Shown here one piece after another: positions 23,397 through 31,849 of a stretch of DNA of 64,000 nucleotides. How positions within the stretch are numbered: the first letter of the stretch is position 1; each line of letters opens with the position of its first letter. A program made the translations under genes and the position numbers. The stretch spans positions 62,001 through 126,000 of the forward strand of contig UWSI01000003.1 of NCBI GenBank assembly GCA_900541895.1, given 5' to 3'. Below the pieces are notes generated by a model. That model saw only the letters and a list, made by a program, of their open reading frames with translations, did not search any database and had not been told where the DNA came from. The stretch comes from an uncultured Actinomyces sp. (GTDB lineage: Bacteria > Actinomycetota > Actinomycetes > Actinomycetales > Actinomycetaceae).

Positions 23397-26003
23397 ATGT
23401 CATCCATGGAGAATTCCGAGGAACTGGTCACGTCTGACATAACCGAGGCCCCCACATCCTCTGTGGAACCACCGGTGGATCCCCCTGAATCGACTGCATC
23501 CACTTCCTTGCACTCTCGGCTTCCCGAACCTGTTTTCTTTGCCGATCACCTGCTTTCCCGTCGCCGGCGCCGGGCTGATCTCTACGAGGCCATCATGTGC
23601 CTTGTGGGAATTGTCCTTGTGTGGGGCCTGGGATTCGTCGCATCCTCAACGACAGAAGGCGTCGCTCAAGACGTTCTACGAGTTACAGTGATCCGCGATC
23701 TCCTCCTGATGCCCCTGTCGCTCTTGGAGGGCCTGACTATCTTGGTCACCCCGATCGCCGTCATTGGAATGTTGCTTTTCCGCCGACAGATCTCCACTGC
23801 CATCGAAGCTCTCACCACCGCCATGATCGCCGGCGTGGCCTCGTATGTCATCTTGCTGGGACTTCGCCAACTTCCTGAAACCATTACTGGTCCACTCAGG
23901 ATCACGAACGTGGAGAACGGACAGACGGCCTCGCACATCGCGATCAACCTGGTCGCAATCGCTCTCATTGCCCTCTTCACAGCTGCGGGTGAAGCGGAAG
24001 CACTTCGTTCAGTCCGCTGGTCCTACTGGGCTCTGGGCATCATCATCGTCATTTGGGTACTTCGCGGGCAACTCACTCTTCCATCCGCGTTGATCTCCGT
24101 TCTTCTTGGTCGCACTTTTGGTGTCTCATCGCGTTTCTTCTTGGGCTTCCAAGACCGCAGTGCCTCGGGCGGCCAGATTGTGAAGGCGCTGCTCTCGATC
24201 CGGATTATTCCCTCACGCATCATCCGCACAGACCTTCTTCCCGCCGGAGTCACGCTAGACACATGGGCTGTTACGGAAACATCACACGGCCACTTCCGTA
24301 TGGGGACCGCTGAAGCTGATTCAGCGGAATACACGATTGCCCGCCGACCACCGGCCGACGGAAACCGCCACTACCAGGTCTGGGATACCTACGGCGTCCC
24401 ATACGAAATCACTATTTTGGATCCGGGCCGCGGTATGGCCGGCACACTCCTGGAAGTATGGAACAACGTTCGCCTGCGCGGGATTTCTCGCTGGGTATCC
24501 CCCTCGGTAAAAGCAGCTGCAGAGCGCTCCATGCTGACCGCTATTTCAGCTAAACGTTCCGGTGTTCGCTTGCCTGAGCCCATGGGTATTGCTCAAGCTG
24601 GGGACTCGATCATGACGGCGATGCGAGCCCTTCCCCCAACAGCTTCCCTCAAGGATCTGGCTGACACCGATGCACTGAGCGATGACATTCTTGATCAGGC
24701 GTGGAAGCAGCTCCTCTTGGCACACTCTCACGCGATCAGCCACCGCCACATCGCCCCTTCGTCCGTCGTACTCGACCAGTCCTCAGAGGTTTGGCTGATC
24801 CACTGGGATGAAGGCGAAGTTGCAACTACTGAGCTCAACCAACGCATTGATATCGCTCAGCTCCTTACCCTACTTGCTATCTATGCTGGGCCCGAACGAG
24901 CTCTGGCCTCGGCACGGCGAAACCTCAGCGAAGCGGAATTGGTCGCCTGCGCGCCGGTTCTTCAAAAGCCGGTTCTTCCTTCCGAGGTTTCCTCCGCTCT
25001 TCGACGTAGCGACCTTCTGGATCGCCTGCGCGAGGCGATCGTCGCCGACACCCCGCAAGAATCCGTTCAGCCCGCAAACCTTCAGCGCTTCGCACCGAGG
25101 ACAATGATTACCTTCGGTGTTCTGGCAGTTGCGGTTGTCGTGTTGATGGGTTCGCTCAACTTCTCCGATATCGTCGCTGCGGTGAAGCAGGCAAGCCCTA
25201 TTTGGATCGCTGTCGCTTTCGCTTTCGCAGCAACAACCTGGGTTGGAGGAGCCGTTCCCCTGGTTGCCTTCAGCCAAGAGAAGGTCAAATTTGGCGATGC
25301 CATCTTGGCGCAGATCGCAGCCTCAATTATCACTCTTGTTGCTCCCGCTGGAATCGGTCCGGCGGCACTCAACCTGCGTTTCCTGACAAAGCAGAAGATG
25401 TCGACAGCCGCTGCCGTCACCACCGTCACTTTGCAGCAGATCTCCCAGTTCCTGGTGACCGTTTCATTGTTGGTCATCGTCCTGTTCTTCTCGGGTTCGT
25501 CGCTGTCGGTTTCACTCCCCTACGGCGCGATTATTGCCGGAACCGCTGTCGTAGCTGTGATTGTCATCGTGTGCATTTCGATTCCGAAGATCCGAAAGTT
25601 CATCTGGTCGAAGATCGAGCCAACATGGAAGCAGGTGTATCCGCGTCTCCTGTGGGTTGCCGGTCAGCCTCAGCGCCTCCTCGCGGTGCTCGGTGGAAAC
25701 CTGCTCATGAATATTGGTTTCGTTGGAGCCTTCTGGGCGTCCCTGACCGCAATGGGCGGGTCATTGAACTTGGTAACGCTCTCCATCACCTATTTGGCCT
25801 CGAACTCACTGGGTTCTGTCGTCCCCTCCCCCGGTGGCATCGGTCCGGTCGAGGCCGCACTCACCGGTGGCCTTCAAGTTGCCGGAATCGCCGTGTCTGT
25901 GGCTCTTCCGACCGCGATCATCTACCGTCTGGTGACCTTCTACGGCCGCGCTCCCTTCGGTTGGGTGGCCCTGAAGATCATGCAGAAGCGAAACCTGATC
26001 TGA
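23397..26003 (+). CDS. Multidomain membrane protein: TM module, pseudokinase, UPF0104/LPG-synthase flippase domain
   Basis: An 868-aa protein. An acidic N-terminal tail (1-60) precedes a cluster of hydrophobic helices (about 65-240). A soluble middle domain follows (about 255-550). The C-terminal helices (about 565-868) match UPF0104/lysylphosphatidylglycerol-synthase TM proteins, with VPSPGGIGPVEAALTGGL and GIGPAALNLRFL as signatures. The middle domain has a protein/aminoglycoside-kinase outline: SHRHIAPSSVVLD at 447-459 stands where active relatives have HRD...N, and WLIHWDEGE where they have a D-F-G-like motif. The catalytic Asp is therefore lost. Role inferred: lipid or lipid-linked-sugar translocation regulated by a ligand-binding pseudokinase. 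Start may be ATG 23397 or 23406. Confidence 0.8.
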   Translation: MSSMENSEELVTSDITEAPTSSVEPPVDPPESTASTSLHSRLPEPVFFADHLLSRRRRRADLYEAIMCLVGIVLVWGLGFVASSTTEGVAQDVLRVTVIRDLLLMPLSLLEGLTILVTPIAVIGMLLFRRQISTAIEALTTAMIAGVASYVILLGLRQLPETITGPLRITNVENGQTASHIAINLVAIALIALFTAAGEAEALRSVRWSYWALGIIIVIWVLRGQLTLPSALISVLLGRTFGVSSRFFLGFQDRSASGGQIVKALLSIRIIPSRIIRTDLLPAGVTLDTWAVTETSHGHFRMGTAEADSAEYTIARRPPADGNRHYQVWDTYGVPYEITILDPGRGMAGTLLEVWNNVRLRGISRWVSPSVKAAAERSMLTAISAKRSGVRLPEPMGIAQAGDSIMTAMRALPPTASLKDLADTDALSDDILDQAWKQLLLAHSHAISHRHIAPSSVVLDQSSEVWLIHWDEGEVATTELNQRIDIAQLLTLLAIYAGPERALASARRNLSEAELVACAPVLQKPVLPSEVSSALRRSDLLDRLREAIVADTPQESVQPANLQRFAPRTMITFGVLAVAVVVLMGSLNFSDIVAAVKQASPIWIAVAFAFAATTWVGGAVPLVAFSQEKVKFGDAILAQIAASIITLVAPAGIGPAALNLRFLTKQKMSTAAAVTTVTLQQISQFLVTVSLLVIVLFFSGSSLSVSLPYGAIIAGTAVVAVIVIVCISIPKIRKFIWSKIEPTWKQVYPRLLWVAGQPQRLLAVLGGNLLMNIGFVGAFWASLTAMGGSLNLVTLSITYLASNSLGSVVPSPGGIGPVEAALTGGLQVAGIAVSVALPTAIIYRLVTFYGRAPFGWVALKIMQKRNLI

Positions 26004-26062
26004 TCCTCTGCTGACTTTGCCGCATATTGACAGGCCGACATGGGGCTGCCAGTAAAAATTTT

Positions 26063-26953
26063 TCAGCCCTTCACAGCCCCAGACACCATACCGGTTGACA
26101 TCCGGTTCTGAACGAAAATGAACAGGATCAGCACGGGGATTGTGATGAGTGTCGAGCCTGCCATCACACCGCCCCAGTCCGAACCTTGCAGGCCCTGCTG
26201 GAAGGATTGCAGCCACAGTGGCAAAGTCACTGCCGAATCGCGAGAGAGCACAATCAGGGCCAGCGTGTATTCATTCCAGGAGTGAAGGAAGGCAAATACC
26301 GAGGTCGATACCAATCCCGGTGCGAGAAGCGGTAAGGTCACACGCATGAATGCTTGGATTCGGGTGCATCCGTCGATCATTGCGGCCTGCTCGAGCTCTT
26401 CGGGAACGGCCTCGACATAACCGCGCATCATCCACGTGACGAAGGGGAGCACGCCACCCACGTACAGCAATGACAGGCCAGCAACCGAGTTCAACAGCGC
26501 CCAGGAGTCCAACATCCTGTACTGGGAAATAAAGAGCGCTTCGGCGGGGATCATCTGAATCACAAGAATTGCAACGATCAGAGTCCGACGGCCTCGGAAA
26601 TTAAAACGTGCTAAGGCCAAAGCTGCAAGAAGTGAGCACAGGGTTGTTGCCACAACGGTGATGACTGCCGCACCCAAGGACATGAGCAACGCGGAGTGAA
26701 ATGCGGGAGATGTGAGCACCTTGGTGAAGTGTTCGGTGGTCAGCGGCGCGGGTATCAGCTTTGGCGGGCTCGACAGAAGGTTTCTCTCGGTTTGGAATGC
26801 TGAGTTCACCATCCAATACACGGGAAGGAGCCAGACGAGCGAAGTGATGACCAAAATCGCATTGACTGCAATCTTGCCGGGATGGATTTTCTTGCGATTG
26901 AGGGGACGAGGCACAGCCTGGTGTGCGCGTTCCCAAACCTGTGCGGTGCTCAT
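26063..26953 (-). CDS. Sugar ABC transporter permease (MalG type)
   Basis: A 296-aa inner-membrane permease with six helices. The conserved EAA loop, EELEQAAMIDGCTRIQAFMRVTLPLLAPG, contacts the ATPase. A basic cytoplasmic start and LLPVYWMVNSAFQ are typical of the CUT1 family. Its ATG overlaps the stop of the partner permease (ATGA). Third gene of the importer operon (binding protein, MalF-type, MalG-type). No ATPase gene follows; CUT1 importers of Actinobacteria commonly share a distant MsiK-like ATPase. The substrate is inferred from the neighbouring ROK and GH20 genes to be a GlcNAc-containing sugar. Confidence 0.93.
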   Translation of the reverse strand: MSTAQVWERAHQAVPRPLNRKKIHPGKIAVNAILVITSLVWLLPVYWMVNSAFQTERNLLSSPPKLIPAPLTTEHFTKVLTSPAFHSALLMSLGAAVITVVATTLCSLLAALALARFNFRGRRTLIVAILVIQMIPAEALFISQYRMLDSWALLNSVAGLSLLYVGGVLPFVTWMMRGYVEAVPEELEQAAMIDGCTRIQAFMRVTLPLLAPGLVSTSVFAFLHSWNEYTLALIVLSRDSAVTLPLWLQSFQQGLQGSDWGGVMAGSTLITIPVLILFIFVQNRMSTGMVSGAVKG

Positions 26954-27888
26954 CGTGCGTCCCCCTTCGTGAAGAGCATGTGAATGTATTTCGCTGTAAT
27001 CACCACGGTGATCAGCAAGATGACCGTTGCAAGGGCCGAGGCCATCCCGTAGTTACCCTGAGAGATACCAAGGCGGTACACGTAGGTACCCAGAAGGTTT
27101 GTTTCAGTCGAAATCGAACCCGACTGCTGAAGAACGTAGATGTGGGTGAAGACACGCAGGTCCCAAATCACCTGAAGGACACCAATGAGTGCGATCACTG
27201 GAGAAATCGACGGGAAGATCACGTAACGAAGGCGTGAGATATAGCCCGCTCCATCAATCTGCGCGGCTTCAAGCAAAGAGTCATCGATCTGCGTGACAGC
27301 TGCGTAAATGGAAATCGTTGCTAGGGGCATGGATGCCCAGATAATCATTGCCGAGGCGACTAAGAAGAAGGTCCAATACGAGGCTGAGAGCCACGCGAAC
27401 CCCTTGAATGGAAGGCCAATCGATGCCAAAAGGAAGTTGATCAGACCAAAGTTCGGGTCGACCAACCATTGCCACACAGTCAAAGAGGCAAGAAGTGGCA
27501 TTGCCCAGACAACAATCAGAGTGGAGTTCATGAAGGTTCTGGCAGCAGGAGATGCCGCGCGCATCATGAGCGCCAGGGAGATTGCACCGACCATGGTCAG
27601 TCCGGCAGTCCACGCGCAGAAGGCAAGGGATTTTGCCAGGACAGACCAGAAATAGGGGTCGGAGAGAATCGCAACATAGTTATCCAGCCCCACCCATGTT
27701 GGTGGCTTCCCAAATTGCTGTTCCAATCCGAATTTTTGGAACGACATGAGGAACTGGCGAACCATGGGGTATCCCAGAACAACCAGGACCAAAACAACGG
27801 CTGGGATTAGAAGGAGGAAGGGTGCCAGTGTGCGCATGAGTTTCTTGCGTGGGCTGCCCGCACGCACTGAGCTTTGCGAGGAGGTCAT
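26950..27888 (-). CDS. Sugar ABC transporter permease (MalF type)
   Basis: A 312-aa six-helix permease. It begins with a basic stretch (SPRKKLMRTLAPFLLLIPAVVLVLVVLGYP). The EAA loop is DDSLLEAAQIDGAGYISRLRYVIFPSISPVI. The family feature GLDNYVAILSDPYFW is in the first periplasmic loop. It pairs with the MalG-type permease through a four-base overlap. Upstream, the 126-base gap to the binding-protein gene holds a stem-loop, which may lower permease expression relative to the binding protein. Confidence 0.93.
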   Translation of the reverse strand: MTSSQSSVRAGSPRKKLMRTLAPFLLLIPAVVLVLVVLGYPMVRQFLMSFQKFGLEQQFGKPPTWVGLDNYVAILSDPYFWSVLAKSLAFCAWTAGLTMVGAISLALMMRAASPAARTFMNSTLIVVWAMPLLASLTVWQWLVDPNFGLINFLLASIGLPFKGFAWLSASYWTFFLVASAMIIWASMPLATISIYAAVTQIDDSLLEAAQIDGAGYISRLRYVIFPSISPVIALIGVLQVIWDLRVFTHIYVLQQSGSISTETNLLGTYVYRLGISQGNYGMASALATVILLITVVITAKYIHMLFTKGDAR

Positions 27889-27917
27889 CGTTGCTCTCTC
27901 CGAGTATTGGGAAGGTT

Positions 27918-27953
27918 CGGGGAGCCACCCGTGAAAGGTCGGGCGACTCCCCG
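27918..27953 (-). other. Intercistronic stem-loop in the sugar importer operon
   Basis: CGGGGAG (27918-27924) pairs with CTCCCCG (27947-27953), with a further inner CCCG/CGGG pair. No U-run follows on the minus strand. It lies between the binding-protein and permease genes and may stabilise the upstream mRNA. Confidence 0.5.
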
Positions 27954-28014
27954 ATTCGGATGCGCCTTTCTGTCTATCCTTCAGATTGGCGCGAGATATG
28001 AAGGAGTATCACTC

Positions 28015-29319
28015 CTACTGCTTATTCAGCGTGGTATCGAGCTTCGCGCCCGCATCCTTTGCAACTGTCTTTACGTCCTTGCCCTGAGCGATTTCGGTGA
28101 AGAAGTCTCGGATGACGTTATCGCCTGCAACAACACCCCACTGAGGTGTGTTCGGCGTGAGCTTGGAGTTCTCGATAACAGTGGTGGAAATGTCCGCAAA
28201 TGCACCTTCCGAGGCCGAACCGTACTGGGTATTACCGGGAGTCCATCCAGCCTTGGCAACCATGGTCTGGAACTTCTCAGAGAAGATCACTTCAAGGGCC
28301 TTCTTGGCCAGCTCGGGGTTCTGCGCGTTTGATGCCAGCGAAATGGAGGAGCCACCCGCGAAGGTCTGTCCGACACTTCCTTCCTTGACTCCGGGGATCG
28401 GCATGACGCCAACCTTTCCTGCGTCCCACAGTTCCTTATCGATCTTCTTGGCAACCGAGCCGGTACCGACCAGAATACCGACCTTGTTCTCATTGAAGTA
28501 CTTCTGGAAGCTCTTCTGCGAAGCGGAGGAGTCCATCGCGTATGCGGTGCCGTCCTTAAAGATCTTCTGCACACGCTCGAGCGAGGCGACGGTGGCCGGA
28601 TCGGTGAGCTTTTCTTGCCACTTCCCATTGCTCAAGGTTGCGTAGTCGCCGCCACCGGCAAACATCAGGGATTCAACACCGTGGATATCCACTGCCGACA
28701 GGTACATGCCGGAGAATCCTTCGACGTTATCGGGGTTGGCCTTACCCAGCTTGATTGCCGCGTCTGCCAGCTCATCGATGGTCTTCGGGACAGGGATGTT
28801 GGCCTTTTCGAAAAGATCCTTACGGTAGATAATTCCGCGAGCGCCCGCATACAGCGGAAGTGCGTAAAGCTTGTTATCCCAGCGTCCTGCATCGATGAAG
28901 GACTGAATAAGCTTGTCGCCACCGACCTTGTTGTAGAGGTCATCGACAGGTGCGAATGCGCCGACCGATGCGAAGACAGCGGTCTGGGTGTTACCGGTTT
29001 CGACCAGATCGGGGCTTTCTGACTTGGAAGCCAGCGAGGTTTGCAGCTTGGAGACGATTCCGTCCCAAGGCTGGATTTCAACCTTGAGGGTGTTTCCGGG
29101 GTTCTGTTCTGCAAAGGTCTTTTCCAGGTATGCAATGGCATCGTCCGAAATCGAGCCTTCCATAAACCACACGCGGACGGTCTTTCCTGTCAGCGCGGAG
29201 GTGTCAGAAGATGCGCTTGCATCGGGGGTCGAAGACTTTCCGCATGCGGCGAGGCCGAGGCTAAGGACACATGCTGTGGCCAGAGCGATCACACGCCTTC
29301 TGGTTGTGTGCTGAGACAT
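28015..29319 (-). CDS. Sugar ABC transporter substrate-binding lipoprotein
   Basis: A 434-aa family 1 extracellular solute-binding protein. Signal peptide VIALATACVLSLGLAACG has lipobox LAAC (Cys26). The mature protein shows the two-lobed CUT1 pattern: VRVWFMEGSISDDAIAYLEKTF, DLVETGNTQTAVFASVGAFAPVDD, LPLYAGARGIIYRKDLFEKANI, VGIMPIPG-like VGVMPIPGVKEGS, and AKAGWTPGNTQYG. It is first of the importer operon. Tandem matches to the ROK operator lie 70-107 bases before its start. Ligand: likely an amino-sugar oligosaccharide (inference from context). Confidence 0.92.
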   Translation of the reverse strand: MSQHTTRRRVIALATACVLSLGLAACGKSSTPDASASSDTSALTGKTVRVWFMEGSISDDAIAYLEKTFAEQNPGNTLKVEIQPWDGIVSKLQTSLASKSESPDLVETGNTQTAVFASVGAFAPVDDLYNKVGGDKLIQSFIDAGRWDNKLYALPLYAGARGIIYRKDLFEKANIPVPKTIDELADAAIKLGKANPDNVEGFSGMYLSAVDIHGVESLMFAGGGDYATLSNGKWQEKLTDPATVASLERVQKIFKDGTAYAMDSSASQKSFQKYFNENKVGILVGTGSVAKKIDKELWDAGKVGVMPIPGVKEGSVGQTFAGGSSISLASNAQNPELAKKALEVIFSEKFQTMVAKAGWTPGNTQYGSASEGAFADISTTVIENSKLTPNTPQWGVVAGDNVIRDFFTEIAQGKDVKTVAKDAGAKLDTTLNKQ

Positions 29320-29388
29320 CTGTATTTCCTCTCAAACGCTACGCGCCTATGCGTAGATGAGTTTTAGTATCACTGCCGACAAAAAGTT

Positions 29389-29426
29389 TGTCAAGAAGCG
29401 TAACACTTTTGTTATGCAACAGAGCG
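29389..29426. promoter_or_regulatory. Imperfect ROK operator pair before the sugar importer
   Basis: TGTCAAGAAGCGTAACA (29389-29405) matches the 17-bp ROK consensus at 13 positions. The adjacent TGTTATGCAACAGAGCG (29410-29426) matches at 11 and overlaps the ROK stop codon. Each keeps one intact half-site (CGTAACA, TGTTATG). Confidence 0.45.
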
Positions 29427-30551
29427 GACTATCGATTCGACGATTTCCTCATCGTGAACGATCACCCGGAAGGCTGCAGCAGCCATTTCCTGTGCCGAGG
29501 CCGGCTCCCCCGCACAGGAAAAACGAACGTTGTGCGCAGACAGAGGAAGGCCTCGGCGACGAACAACGCGACGAAGCGGCTCGAGAAGGTGAGCGCCCAC
29601 CTTTGCAAGCTCTCCCCCAAGGATAATTTCCTCGGGATCAAGAAGATTCGTCACGGCGACCATCGCAACGCCCAGCTGTTCACCAATTTCTTCAACCAAG
29701 CTCACGCAGGCATGATCGCCATCATTCACAGCATCAACAAAATCGGATACCCCCGCTTTTTCGCCCAGAATTGGTCGAAGGCGAGCGAGGATTGCAGGGC
29801 TCGACACATACTGCTGCAGACAGCCCCTATTAGAGCATTCGCAAGGAATTCCCATGGGATCAATACTGATATGCCCCAGCTCGCCCGCTCCCCCGTGCCC
29901 CCCTCGAATCAGCGCCCCATCCAACACATATCCCATGGTGATGCCATGAGAAAGATGGACGTAGGCCACGGAAGATGCCGGCTCACCCATTCGTTCATAC
30001 TCAACAAATGCGGCCAGTCGCGCCGTATTCTCGACACAAATCGGAGCATTCAGTAGTGCGCCCATCGCCTTAAGCGGATTAGTGCCCTTCCACATCGACG
30101 AGGCCGCACTCCCGACCACTTCACCCGTGCGAACGTTGATCTGAGTATTAACCGCAACATGACCCGCACGCACCACAGGATCGCCAAGTTGGGCACGCAT
30201 GACAGACAGCGGCGCTGCGACGTGTGAGAGGCGAACTTTTCCGCTTTCGTGAGGGTTTTCTGCGATTTCTCGAGAATTGAGAAGGCGGCCATCAACACTG
30301 GCAATCGAAATTAACGTCCGATCAATCCAGAAGACAACCGACACCAGAACACCCACTTTTTCCGTGAGTTTGACGGTGGATTTCAATGGAGATTCTCCAT
30401 CATCGGCCATGTATCCCTCGGCAATGAGGTCCTGGACCAGATTCGTGACGGTTGTGCGAGAAACCGAAAGACCGCGAGCCAAGGCAGCACGATGCTGCGG
30501 CCCCTGCGTCACAAGAGCTGCAATTGCACGCTCTTTATTTGTACTCAGCAC
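29412..30551 (-). CDS. ROK-family transcriptional regulator (amino-sugar locus)
   Basis: A 379-aa ROK repressor. The winged-helix part is ERAIAALVTQGPQHRAALARGLSVSRTTVTNLVQDLI. The ROK domain has INVRTGEVVGSA, HLSHGITMGYVLDGAL, GGAGELGHISIDPMGIPCECSNRGCLQQYVSS with the zinc Cys set and the substrate E-x-G-H, and LLDPEEIILGGEL. The start is set at GTG 30551 because GGAG lies seven bases before it; the frame extends to a GTG at 30578 without a ribosome site. It sits between a sugar importer (downstream, same strand) and a divergent GH20 gene, so it probably senses GlcNAc or a derivative (inference). Confidence 0.9.
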   Translation of the reverse strand: MLSTNKERAIAALVTQGPQHRAALARGLSVSRTTVTNLVQDLIAEGYMADDGESPLKSTVKLTEKVGVLVSVVFWIDRTLISIASVDGRLLNSREIAENPHESGKVRLSHVAAPLSVMRAQLGDPVVRAGHVAVNTQINVRTGEVVGSAASSMWKGTNPLKAMGALLNAPICVENTARLAAFVEYERMGEPASSVAYVHLSHGITMGYVLDGALIRGGHGGAGELGHISIDPMGIPCECSNRGCLQQYVSSPAILARLRPILGEKAGVSDFVDAVNDGDHACVSLVEEIGEQLGVAMVAVTNLLDPEEIILGGELAKVGAHLLEPLRRVVRRRGLPLSAHNVRFSCAGEPASAQEMAAAAFRVIVHDEEIVESIVRSVA

Positions 30552-30589
30552 TTTTACTCCATTCAGACCTTGGCACACACAGAATCTGA

Positions 30590-30606
30590 TGTTACGATTC
30601 GTAACA
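30590..30606. promoter_or_regulatory. ROK operator between the ROK gene and the GH20 gene
   Basis: TGTTACGATTCGTAACA is a perfect 8+1+8 palindrome, the same design as TGTTATGACTCATAACA at 15268-15284. It lies 35 bases before the GH20 start and 39 bases before the ROK start. Confidence 0.7.
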
Positions 30607-30640
30607 CTAAAGTCGGTTGACCTAATTAAAGAGGATTAAC

Positions 30641-31843
30641 GTGTCACCCTCAATGATCCCACATGATCGCGAATGCACACCAGCCTTCGCATGGCGTGGA
30701 TTTATGCTCGATTGCGCACGGACATTCTGGCAGCCCGAGCTTATCCACGAGATCATCACTCTGCTGGGACGCTATGGCTTCAACCGCCTTCATCTTCATC
30801 TCACCGATGATGCTGGCTGGCGTATCCAGATCCCCGAATTCCCCGAACTCACTCAAACGGGCGCGCATTTACCGCGCGAAGCTTTCGACTGGTACGACAA
30901 TGTGGACTCGGATAAACGCGCGGTCATGATCACGAGCGCTCCACAAGACTCCACGTGGGGCTATTACACAGATGATGAGATCCGGGAAATTATCACCCAC
31001 GCTTCCTCAGAAGGAATTGAGGTCATCCCAGAAATTGACCTTCCCGGTCACATGCATGCAGCAATTCGCTCCTACCCCGAGCTGGGAGATCCAGCATTGG
31101 CAAAGCTCCCTCCCGAGCAATGGAGCCATCGTAATGACCTTCTTTGGCCCACAGATCAATCCTGGGCTTTGATTGATGCCGCACTCACCCACGTCGCTCT
31201 TCTCTTCCCATCGCCAATCATTCATATTGGCGGGGACGAATGTCGTTTCGAGGCCTGGGAAAACGATCACGCCTTGATGGATTCTCTAGCATCCCAAGGA
31301 ATTCATAGCGGACGTGAGCTCCAAGAATCCATGACTCGACGCGCACTCGAAATCCTTCATTCTCTGGGTAAGCGCGCTGCCGGTTGGGATGAGCTCACCG
31401 AAATCGCCCCGGCAGATGTTCTTGATGACACTCTCATCATCGCGTGGCGAGGATTCGGTGAAGGACCCCGACGCGCAGCGCTCTCTGGACAACCATGGGT
31501 ATATGGATGCTGCGACCAGCTCTATCTGAATCGCCTGGCTGGAGAGGCCTCGGATGAACCGGCGGCAATGTTCGGAGTGATTACTCCCAAACGAATCCTC
31601 ACCGAGGTCATGGAGGAGATCACACAAGCGGCCTCCGCGCCAATTGGCATTCAAAGTGCACTGTGGTGCGAATTCGTTCCCACACGTGAGCAGTTGTACT
31701 ACCAGCTTTTCCCGCGTTTGCTTGCCGTCGCCGAAGTCGCCTGGCATGGTTTGTGCGCCCTTGACGAGGCCGAGATTCACGAGCGCATTCGCGCGGAAAT
31801 GCAGTGGCTGGCCGAACGCGGAATCTACGGTCGGAAAGCTTAA
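30641..31843 (+). CDS. Beta-N-acetylhexosaminidase, GH20, cytoplasmic
   Basis: A 400-aa glycoside hydrolase family 20 enzyme removing terminal GlcNAc or GalNAc. The catalytic pair Asp199-Glu200 lies in IIHIGGDECRF. Other GH20 marks are FAWRGFMLDCARTFW, GFNRLHLHLTDDAGWRIQIPEFPEL, EVIPEIDLPGHMHAAIRSYPEL and IIAWRGFGEG. It lacks a signal peptide and the usual N-terminal GH20b domain, so it is short and intracellular, probably acting on imported oligosaccharides. GTG 30641 has AGAGGA before it. It is divergent from the ROK regulator and shares its palindromic operator. Confidence 0.94.
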   Translation: MSPSMIPHDRECTPAFAWRGFMLDCARTFWQPELIHEIITLLGRYGFNRLHLHLTDDAGWRIQIPEFPELTQTGAHLPREAFDWYDNVDSDKRAVMITSAPQDSTWGYYTDDEIREIITHASSEGIEVIPEIDLPGHMHAAIRSYPELGDPALAKLPPEQWSHRNDLLWPTDQSWALIDAALTHVALLFPSPIIHIGGDECRFEAWENDHALMDSLASQGIHSGRELQESMTRRALEILHSLGKRAAGWDELTEIAPADVLDDTLIIAWRGFGEGPRRAALSGQPWVYGCCDQLYLNRLAGEASDEPAAMFGVITPKRILTEVMEEITQAASAPIGIQSALWCEFVPTREQLYYQLFPRLLAVAEVAWHGLCALDEAEIHERIRAEMQWLAERGIYGRKA

Positions 31844-31849
31844 CTTTTT

